Assembly: GCA_020201155.1 (NCBI GenBank)
Contig: JAIVHI010000009.1
Coordinates: forward strand, 1-50,455
Direction of reading: 5' to 3'
Origin: Loktanella sp.
Lineage (GTDB): Bacteria > Pseudomonadota > Alphaproteobacteria > Rhodobacterales > Rhodobacteraceae
Length of the DNA stretch: 50,455 nucleotides
The notes beneath the pieces are model-generated. The model made no database searches. It was given only the letters and a program-made list of their open reading frames with translations, and was not told the origin of the DNA. Positions within the stretch are counted from its first letter, which is position 1. The number at the start of each line of letters is the position of its first letter. Both the position numbers and the translations under genes were made by a program. Below, one piece after another: positions 44,504 to 50,455 of this stretch.

Positions 44504-45612
44504 GCCGGCACCGCACGTGCAAAGGGTTTGGCCGCCAATGTCAGAAGGCCCGCGACGATGACAAATCCGGTCCCGATCGACAGGTAGGATGCGAACCACA
44601 GCTGCGGGTTTCCCCGCGCCAGATTGAGGCCGGTCGTCTCTAGCCCCTTGATCAGGATGATCAGAAAGATCGCCAGAACGATCTGCCGCCAGACGCCGAA
44701 GCGTGAATAGCCGCCGACCATCAGGGCGGCAAAGCCCAGAAGCGCGCCCACAAGACCCAGCAGCGATTGCGCAAAGCGGTCATGTCCCTCTGCAATCAGC
44801 TGGGCCGCGCTGCGTCCCGTTTCCTCTTCCAGCGCCGGGGTCGGAGCCAGAAGGTCCCATGTCATCAATTCCCGCGAGCTTCGCCCGGCGCTGTCATCAC
44901 GCTGCATCAAGTCTCCGACGTTGTAGGCGAAATCGCTGAAAGACGTCACGAACAGGCTTTCGTCCTGCGCGCGAAGCGTCTGTGCCATGCCGTCCACCAT
45001 CACAAGCTGTGCCTCGCCCTCGGAGCGGACAAGATAGGCGCGCGAGGCGGTATAGGTGGTCGACTGGTCCGGGTCGCGCAGATCGGACAGGAAGATGTCG
45101 CGCAATTCGCCGGCAGGGGTGATGGTGCGGATATAAAGGGTGATCCCCTCGGCCGGTTCGATGAACTGGCCCTCGGTCAGGATGCTCGCGCCGACGTTCT
45201 GCGCGATTTCGGCCGAGCGTTCGTTCAGGCGCGAGGTGCTGAGCGGCACCAGAAAGTGCATCAGCGCCGTCATGGCAAGGGCCACGATCAGGCCGAAGAC
45301 CAGCACCGGGCGGGCCAGCCGGAAAGGTGATGCGCCCGTGGCCTGCGCCGTGACAAGCTCGGAGTCCGAGGTCATCCGGTTCGTCACGTAAACCGAGGCG
45401 GCGAAGGCGGCAAGCGGCAGCGCGATCCGGACCATCGCGGGTAGGGTCAGCGCGGTAAACTCGAGAAAGATCGTAAAACTCTGCCCGTCGGAAATCAGTT
45501 GGTCGAACAGACGCACGGCCCGGTTGATCCAGTAGACCATCACAAGGATCAGGCCGAAAAAGCCGAACAGCATCATCAGCTGCGTTAGCATGTAGCGATC
45601 CAGTTGCGGCAT
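44500..45612 (-). CDS. lptF: LPS export ABC transporter permease LptF
   Basis: 370 aa from MPQLDRYMLTQL; upstream in-frame codons do not look like the family. Same architecture as LptG: membrane helices at about 13-100, coupling helix DSELVTAQATGASPF, periplasmic jellyroll, then helices from about residue 265. First gene of the lptFGD-surA-pdxA-rsmA operon. Its 5' leader holds an AGTTTG-TCG-CAAACT inverted repeat (45635-45649). Confidence 0.94.
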   Translation of the reverse strand: MPQLDRYMLTQLMMLFGFFGLILVMVYWINRAVRLFDQLISDGQSFTIFLEFTALTLPAMVRIALPLAAFAASVYVTNRMTSDSELVTAQATGASPFRLARPVLVFGLIVALAMTALMHFLVPLSTSRLNERSAEIAQNVGASILTEGQFIEPAEGITLYIRTITPAGELRDIFLSDLRDPDQSTTYTASRAYLVRSEGEAQLVMVDGMAQTLRAQDESLFVTSFSDFAYNVGDLMQRDDSAGRSSRELMTWDLLAPTPALEEETGRSAAQLIAEGHDRFAQSLLGLVGALLGFAALMVGGYSRFGVWRQIVLAIFLIILIKGLETTGLNLARGNPQLWFASYLSIGTGFVIVAGLLTLAAKPFARAVPA

Positions 45613-45634
45613 CTGCGCGCGCGTCCCCCCGGCA

Positions 45635-45649
45635 AGTTTGTCGCAAACT
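45635..45649. promoter_or_regulatory. Inverted repeat upstream of lptF
   Basis: AGTTTG-TCG-CAAACT is a perfect 6-bp inverted repeat with a 3-bp centre, 23 bp upstream of the lptF start in a 127-bp divergent gap with holC. The spacing suits a repressor or activator site near the operon promoter. The binding protein is unknown. Confidence 0.35.
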
Positions 45650-45739
45650 AACGGAAAGCCCCAAGGGGCGGAACTGCAAACTGGCCATCTTTCGGGCCAC
45701 AGGCTAGGGATGGCTGACCCCACGCGACCGGAGACCAGT

Positions 45740-46195
45740 ATGGGTGCCGCCTATTTCTACCATCTGACCGAAAGCCCGCTCGAGGCGACGCTGCCGACGC
45801 TGGTCGAGAAGTCGCGGGCGGCAGGCTGGCGGGTGCTGGTGCGGGGGCGCGAGGCGGGGCTTTTGCAGCGGTTGGATCAGGTGCTTTGGGAAAAGCCCGT
45901 CGACAGCTTTCTGCCGCATGGCATGGCCGGTGGCCCCCATGACGCCCGACAACCGGTCCTGCTGGGCGTTGATTTGGCCGCAGAGGGGTTTGAGTGCCTC
46001 ATGTCCGTGGGCGGGGCCGATCTGACGGGTGCGGAAGTCGGCTTGGCCGAACGGGCCTGCATCCTGTTCGACGGGGCCGACCCTGATGCGGTCGCCCATG
46101 CCCGGATCCAGTGGAAGACCCTGACCTCCGCGGGGTGTGCTGCGCAATACTGGGCGCAGGACGGGGGGCGCTGGACCAAGAAGGCCGAGGCCTAA
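45740..46195 (+). CDS. holC: DNA polymerase III subunit chi
   Basis: 151 aa. The HolC fold is clear: MGAAYFYHLTESPLEATLPT, LPHGMAGGPHDARQPVLL and AGCAAQYWAQDGGRWTKKAE. Chi links the clamp loader to single-strand binding protein. In many proteobacteria holC follows pepA; here no pepA precedes it and the divergent lptF start is only 127 bp away. Its TAA stop lies inside a 26-bp palindrome. Confidence 0.93.
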   Translation: MGAAYFYHLTESPLEATLPTLVEKSRAAGWRVLVRGREAGLLQRLDQVLWEKPVDSFLPHGMAGGPHDARQPVLLGVDLAAEGFECLMSVGGADLTGAEVGLAERACILFDGADPDAVAHARIQWKTLTSAGCAAQYWAQDGGRWTKKAEA

Positions 46196-46217
46196 AGCGT
46201 TTCGCGAAACGCTTTAG
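46192..46217. repeat. Perfect 26-bp palindrome at convergent stop codons
   Basis: Two 13-base halves, CTAAAGCGTTTCG and CGAAACGCTTTAG, are exact reverse complements with no spacer. The holC TAA (46193-46195) and the small lipoprotein gene's TAA (46214-46216, minus) sit symmetrically inside. It may be a bidirectional terminator, a REP-like element or a protein site. Confidence 0.9.
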
Positions 46218-46309
46218 TAGGCGAAGCCCGCGTCGAAGTCCTCGGGCAGCTGGTTGCCCGTCTGGCAGGCGGCCAAAGTCAGAAATGCTGTCAAAAGCAG
46301 GATACGCAT
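46214..46309 (-). CDS. Small lipoprotein, 31 aa
   Basis: Starts MRILLLTAFLTLAACQTGNQ: a complete lipoprotein signal with lipobox LAAC (Cys15), then a 16-residue mature acidic tail ending DFDAGFAY. Its start lies at the end of the aspartic protease gene (1 bp after its stop), indicating co-transcription. Tiny lipoproteins of this kind are known (entericidin-like) but I cannot assign a family. Confidence 0.65.
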   Translation of the reverse strand: MRILLLTAFLTLAACQTGNQLPEDFDAGFAY

Positions 46310-46310
46310 A

Positions 46311-46892
46311 TCAGTCCCTTTGCAGGATCAGTTCACCGTTTCTGATCTGGATGGTGTCGAAACTGTCGAGGTAAGTCATCCCCAGAAGTGACCCGTCCAT
46401 CTGTCCGTCGTTCACCACGGCGGGCACCTCGAAATCCTGCATCTCGCCCAACGAGATGCGGTCCAGCCAGACCGGTGCGGTCCTGACCTGCCCGTTGGCG
46501 GTATTGGCAACGCCCAGATAGCGCAGGCTGGCGGGGTCGATGCCGACGCGGGCGGCGTCTTCCTGGCTCAGCACGATCTGCGACGCGCCGGTATCGACGA
46601 CGAAGTCGACGGGCACATCGTTCACATCCAGCGTCAGGTAATAATGCCCGTTCGGCTGGCGGGGCAGGACGATCTCGCCCGCTGCATCGATCTGCTGGCG
46701 CGGGCTTACGGTGTTGCGGATATCGCTCCACATGCCAACGGCGGCGATGACACCGACGAAAATCAGGCCCCAGACAGCGGCTTGCTGGGCGGTCTTGCCC
46801 AGATTGCCGCGCTGCGACATGAAATAGCTGCCAGCGATGGCGGCACCCAGAAGCCCGAGAAAGGCAAGATTTGCGATCTGATCTGCATTCAT
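46311..46892 (-). CDS. Retropepsin-like aspartic protease (clan AA)
   Basis: 193 aa. Two N-terminal hydrophobic segments (about 7-24 and 38-55) anchor a periplasmic retropepsin-like domain with the active-site motif FVVDTGASQIVLS and a GSLLGMTYLDSF strand near the end. Members act as dimers. Bacterial representatives are poorly characterised. Likely co-transcribed with the small lipoprotein gene. Confidence 0.88.
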   Translation of the reverse strand: MNADQIANLAFLGLLGAAIAGSYFMSQRGNLGKTAQQAAVWGLIFVGVIAAVGMWSDIRNTVSPRQQIDAAGEIVLPRQPNGHYYLTLDVNDVPVDFVVDTGASQIVLSQEDAARVGIDPASLRYLGVANTANGQVRTAPVWLDRISLGEMQDFEVPAVVNDGQMDGSLLGMTYLDSFDTIQIRNGELILQRD

Positions 46893-46907
46893 GGGTCAGA
46901 TATAGGA

Positions 46908-47534
46908 TCAGGCGCCGAAACCGGAACCCCTCAGCCCGTCAAGAATGAACTGAATCGCAAGGGCCGCCAGCAACATGCCCAGAAGGCGTGTCACGACGTT
47001 GATGCCGGTCTTGCCCAGCATCCGCTCCAGCAGGGTCGAGGCCAGAAACAGCACCATGACCAGCCCCAGCACCAGAAACATCACCAGAAGGACCGCGCCG
47101 ACGCCCAAGGCGCTTTCGGCCTGACCGGTCAGAAGGACCATCGCGGCAATCGCGCCCGGCCCCGCGATCAGGGGGATCGCCAGCGGAAAGACCGACGGGT
47201 CGTGGTCCGGTTCCATCGCGCCGTCGGTCTGGTCCTCGCGCCGCGCTTGCCGCCGTTCGAACAGCATGTCGAGCGCCGTGAGGAACAAGAGCACACCGCC
47301 CGCGATCCGGAAGGCCGGCATGGAGATGCCCACGAACTCCAGCAGTGCTTCGCCCGTGAAGGCGAAGATCAGCAGCAAAACCGCGGCGACTGCGCAGGCC
47401 CGAAACCCGATGCGCCGCCGTTGCACCGGCGACATGCCCTGTGTCATCGCAAGGAAAAGAGGTGCCAGACCGATGGGGTCGATGATCACGAAAAGCGTCG
47501 TGAAAGCCGCAATCAGGCTGGGCAGGTCCGTCAT
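46908..47534 (-). CDS. MarC family membrane protein
   Basis: 208 aa, six membrane helices in two repeats: FTTLFVIIDPIGLAPLFLAM and FPLAIPLIAGPGAIAAMVLL, each with the family's DP/GP motif. Despite the name, MarC proteins have no established role in multiple antibiotic resistance; substrate unknown. Its start overlaps the ABC-F gene stop by 4 bp. Confidence 0.93.
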   Translation of the reverse strand: MTDLPSLIAAFTTLFVIIDPIGLAPLFLAMTQGMSPVQRRRIGFRACAVAAVLLLIFAFTGEALLEFVGISMPAFRIAGGVLLFLTALDMLFERRQARREDQTDGAMEPDHDPSVFPLAIPLIAGPGAIAAMVLLTGQAESALGVGAVLLVMFLVLGLVMVLFLASTLLERMLGKTGINVVTRLLGMLLAALAIQFILDGLRGSGFGA

Positions 47535-49299
47535 TTCGCTTGCGCTTTCTCCAGTTTCTCCAGCGCACCCATCCACATCGCCTCGGCCCGTTCAAGCCCG
47601 TCCATCACTTCGGCGTATTTCTTGTTCCATGTCTCAAGCTCGCCCAGCCGCGTGTCTTCGTAAAGCGCGGGGTCGGCAAGTTTCTTGGCAAGCTTGTCGC
47701 GCATGTCGCTGATCTTGCTGACTCTTTCTTCGGCCTTGCGCACATCGGCCTTCAACGCGAGGATATCCTCGCGGCTGGCTTTCTTGAGCTGCGGCTTGGG
47801 TTTCTCTGCCCTTTCCGGCTTGTCCGGCGTCAGCAGCATCTTGCGGTAGGCCTGCAAATCGTCGTCGTAGGGCGTCACGCGCCCGGCTTTGACCAGCCAC
47901 AACCGGTCGGCCACCATGCTGAGCAGATGCATGTCGTGGCTGACAAGGATCACGGCCCCCGAATAGGCCGACAGCGCCTCGACCAGCGCCTCGCGGCTTT
48001 CGATATCAAGGTGGTTCGTCGGCTCGTCGAGGATCAGCAGATGCGGCGCGGGCAGGGTGGCCAGCAACAGCGACAGGCGCGCCTTTTGCCCGCCCGACAG
48101 CTTGCCCACCGGCGTCTCGGCCTGATCCGCGCCAAGGCCGAAGCCCGCCAGCCGCGCCCGCAAGCGCGCCTGACCTTCGGCGGGGCGTTCGCGGAACAAA
48201 TGGTCCAGCGGGGTTTCGTCCACGCGCAATTCTTCGACCTGATGCTGGGCGAAAAATCCGATGCGCAGCTTGTTGGACTGCACCATCTTGCCGTGTGCTA
48301 CATCAAGACGGCCCGATAACATCTTGGAAAGGGTGGATTTACCCTCTCCGTTGCGACCCAGAAGCGCGATCCGGTCGTCTTGGTCGATCCGCAGGTTCAA
48401 CTTGTCCAGCACGATGGTTTCGCCATAGCCGACACCGGCACCTTCGGTGGCGATGATGGGGGGCGACAACTCTTCTGGTTCGGGGAAGGTAAAGACCGTG
48501 CGTGCCGCGTCTTCGGGCATGCGAATGGTCTCCATCTTTTCAAGCATCTTCACACGCGACTGCGCCTGCTTGGCCTTGGACGCCTTGGCCTTGAAACGGT
48601 CGACAAAGCCTTGCAGATGCTCGCGCTGCGCCTGCTGCTTCTTGGCGGCAGCAGCCTGAACCGCACGGGTGGCGGCGCGCTGCTTGGCAAACTGGTCGTA
48701 GTTGCCGGAATAATAGGTCAGACCCTTGTTTTCCAGATGCAGGATGCCACCCACGGCGCGATTGAGAAGCTCGCGGTCGTGGCTGACGATCAGGACCGTA
48801 TGCGGGTAGCGGGCCAGATAACTTTCCAGCCACAACGCACCTTCGAGGTCGAGATAGTTGGTCGGTTCGTCCAGCAGCAAAAGGTCGGGCTCCGCGAAAA
48901 GCACGGCAGCCAGTGCCACCCGCATCCGCCAGCCGCCCGAAAAGCGTCGATATCGGCCAGCCGCGTCTGGACCTCTGCGATGCGGCTGGGGTCCGTTGCC
49001 GTATCGGCCTCGGCCATCAGGTTGGCGCGTTCGGTATCGGCGGCCAAGACCGTGTCGATCAGGCTGACCTCGTTTCCGGGCACTTCCTGGCTGACACCGC
49101 CGATGCGCCAGCCCTGCGGCATATCGAGACTGCCCTGATCCAGCGGCAGCTCGCCCCGGATGACACGGAAAAGCGTTGTCTTGCCGCTTCCGTTGCGTCC
49201 CACAAGGCCGACCTTGTGGCCGGTGGGGATCGTGAGGCTCGCATCTTCGACCAGTGTCCGGCCTTCGATCGAATAGGTGATATTTGACATTCTCAGCAT
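47531..49299 (-). pseudogene. ABC-F family ATPase, internal deletion with frameshift
   Basis: Second ABC-F gene of the window. The N-terminal frame begins MLRMSNITYSIEGRTLVEDA with Walker A GRNGSGKTT and runs to IQTRLADIDAF-like residues near 48950. The C-terminal frame resumes at FSGGWRMRVALAAVLFAEPD (the first signature motif) and contains the second cassette (GRNGEGKST, LSGGQKARLSLL, LILDEPTNHLDIES) and a coiled-coil end. About 31 residues between them are missing (junction about 48936-48948) and the frame shifts; about 94 bp lost. It belongs to the YheS/YbiT-like group of ribosome-associated factors. As written only a short N-terminal fragment is made. Confidence 0.88.
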
Positions 49300-49444
49300 G
49301 GCCTGCGCGTAGCAGAGCACGAAGACAGGGGGAAGAGGCCCCGGTCGCTCTGGGCCGCTATAGGGGCCGTCTTGACCCTTCCACTCGGTCAACTGTCGTG
49401 CTAGCGGAGCGCCAGATAGAATTGGCTTAACCCACGAGGATCAC

Positions 49445-49867
49445 ATGGCTACCGAACGCACGCTTTCCATCATCAAACCCGACGCCACCAAGCGCAACCT
49501 GACCGGCGCGATCAACAAGAAATTTGAAGACGCGGGCCTGCGCATCGTTGCACAAAAGCGCATCCAGCTGACGCAGGGTCAGGCCGGTGAATTCTACGCC
49601 GTTCACAAGGAACGTCCGTTCTTCGGCGAACTGACCGAATTCATGGCATCCGGCCCGGTCGTCGTGCAGGTTCTGGAAGGTGAAGGCGCCATCGCCAAGA
49701 ACCGTGAAGTCATGGGTGCAACCAACCCCGCAGACGCAAACCCCGGCACGATCCGTGCTGAGTTTGCCGAAAGCGTCGGCGAGAATTCGGTCCACGGCTC
49801 GGACGCGCCCGAAACCGCCAAGGAAGAAATCGCCTATTTCTTCTCGGGTCTTGAACTGGTCGGCTAA
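49445..49867 (+). CDS. ndk: Nucleoside diphosphate kinase
   Basis: 140 aa. Transfers phosphate between NTPs and NDPs through His117 in [22 protein letters not shown] at the start and [11 protein letters not shown] are hallmarks. Preceded by an ACGAGGA ribosome-binding site. Diverges from the ABC-F gene with about 145 bp between, where a TTGACC at 49372-49377 could be the -35 box, but no clear -10 follows at proper spacing. Confidence 0.97.
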   Translation: MATERTLSIIKPDATKRNLTGAINKKFEDAGLRIVAQKRIQLTQGQAGEFYAVHKERPFFGELTEFMASGPVVVQVLEGEGAIAKNREVMGATNPADANPGTIRAEFAESVGENSVHGSDAPETAKEEIAYFFSGLELVG

Positions 49868-49871
49868 GCCG

Positions 49872-50243
49872 TCATTGCGCCGCGATATCGGAAGGGCCGT
49901 CCTTTTGGGCGGCCCTTTCGCGTTCCAGGTGCTTGCGCAGCAGGGCCACGTTCTTGTTGTTGGACTTATTCCCGATGTCGAAAAGATCCCCCACAAGAGG
50001 AATCGTTCCGATCACCGTATCCACCCCGGTGTTGATCGCCATTCGTGCCAGAAGGGACCGAGGTGCGCCCATCTTGTAGGACTGGTGTATGATGTAGCCT
50101 GCGGGGGCCATGGCAAGCGCATCGCCGATGCCCGGAATGATACCCAGCATACCGTCAAGGCCAATCCGGAACCGCGTCCCGGGAATACGCACCAGACTGT
50201 CCATCCGGTGCGCTACTCTTTCCAACCGTTCGAGCCGGTCCAT
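49872..50243 (-). CDS. DUF4112 domain protein
   Basis: 123 aa. The DUF4112 core has two hydrophobic Gly-rich stretches, LDGMLGIIPGIGDALAMAPA and INTGVDTVIGTIPLVGDLFD, each with the PGIGD/PLVGD pattern. Probably a small membrane-associated protein of unknown role. Its stop is 4 bp from the ndk stop and the ndk terminator hairpin lies inside its last codons. It overlaps the YqaE-type gene by one base. Confidence 0.87.
   Translation of the reverse strand: MDRLERLERVAHRMDSLVRIPGTRFRIGLDGMLGIIPGIGDALAMAPAGYIIHQSYKMGAPRSLLARMAINTGVDTVIGTIPLVGDLFDIGNKSNNKNVALLRKHLERERAAQKDGPSDIAAQ
49892..49918 (+). terminator. ndk terminator inside the DUF4112 coding sequence
   Basis: AAGGGCCGTCC (49892-49902) pairs with GGGCGGCCCTT (49907-49917), one G-T pair, TTTT loop, 24 bp after the ndk stop. 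It overlaps codons near the C-terminus of the convergent DUF4112 gene. Confidence 0.7.
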
Positions 50244-50413
50244 CAGGCCGCTTTCGGCTCGCGTGCGATGATCCAGATGGCGTGGACGAGGCCGGGGATA
50301 TAACCGAGAATCGTCAGCAGGATGTTGAGCCAGAAATGCTTGCCCAAGCCGACCTGCAGGAAAACGCCAAGTGGCGGGATGATGACGGAAAGAACGATGC
50401 GAATCAGGTCCAT
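50243..50413 (-). CDS. YqaE/Pmp3 family small membrane protein
   Basis: 56 aa from the MDLIRI start; an upstream ATG six codons earlier is the alternative. Two membrane helices (LSVIIPPLGVFLQVG and WLNILLTILGYIPGLVHAIW) give the Pmp3/UPF0057 signature. Homologues are stress-induced and affect membrane potential in plants and yeast; bacterial role is unclear. Co-transcribed with the DUF4112 gene. Confidence 0.92.
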   Translation of the reverse strand: MDLIRIVLSVIIPPLGVFLQVGLGKHFWLNILLTILGYIPGLVHAIWIIAREPKAA

Positions 50414-50455
50414 GGTTTGTACCCCTTTCATGAGTTGCTAGTGCAACGCCCGATA

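Overview
The window is a GC-rich, gene-dense stretch of an alphaproteobacterial chromosome. Gene content and order point to the Rhodobacteraceae/Roseobacter group: argS-SPOR-nagZ-scpA-scpB, yceD-rpmF-plsX-fabH-ihfA-merR, lptF-lptG-lptD-surA-pdxA-rsmA, prfA-prmC-DUF4167, an alphaproteobacterial two-domain dCTP deaminase, and a DksA with a degenerate zinc finger. I see no rRNA, insertion sequence, prophage, CRISPR array or replication origin. No stretch above 300 bases lacks a gene.

Layout. 1-1.6 kb: RlmI-like rRNA methyltransferase (5' end outside the window) and a PIN-domain protein. 1.6-7.1 kb, mostly minus strand: M48 protease, MOSC protein, then a MoxR ATPase / DUF2927 lipoprotein / 56-aa membrane protein / VWA protein module. 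7.2-10.7 kb: dksA, a shortened FAD monooxygenase, a secreted hypothetical, exonuclease III (broken), a DUF7282-like secreted protein and an A-type Fe-S carrier (broken). 10.8-19.1 kb, plus strand: dgt, cation/proton antiporter, argS, SPOR protein, nagZ, scpA, scpB. 19.1-25.7 kb, minus strand: Ca2+/Na+ antiporter, dcd, tRNA-Pro(GGG), merR-type regulator, ihfA, fabH, plsX, rpmF, yceD. 25.8-30.4 kb: bamE, msrB, an olsB-like acyltransferase (broken), an ABC-F ATPase and a CNNM/CBS membrane protein whose tail is altered by a 49-bp tandem duplication. 30.5-31.5 kb: an AT-richer VOC/HxlR-type pair, perhaps acquired. 31.7-38.9 kb: ferric-iron binding protein, mazG, M20 amidohydrolase, agmatinase, DUF1499, prfA, prmC (broken), DUF4167. 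38.9-45.6 kb, minus strand: LPS-transport and outer-membrane operon lptF-lptG-lptD(broken)-surA-pdxA(broken)-rsmA. 45.7-50.4 kb: holC, small lipoprotein, aspartic protease, MarC, ABC-F (broken), ndk, DUF4112 and YqaE-type proteins.

Most of the window is housekeeping: translation (argS, prfA, prmC, rsmA, rpmF), nucleotide pools (dgt, dcd, mazG, ndk), phospholipid and fatty-acid initiation (plsX, fabH), chromosome condensation (scpAB, ihfA) and envelope assembly (lptDFG, surA, bamE).

The most striking observation is that at least eight genes keep recognisable N- and C-terminal halves but lack an internal block of about 20-350 bp, usually with a frameshift: exonuclease III, erpA-type, olsB-type, prmC, pdxA, lptD (twice), an ABC-F gene, and in frame the FAD monooxygenase. 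Several are normally essential or nearly so, so an assembly or consensus artefact must be excluded before reading this as genome decay. The best candidate for an uncharacterised functional system is the MoxR-DUF2927-small membrane protein-VWA module at 3.2-7.1 kb.
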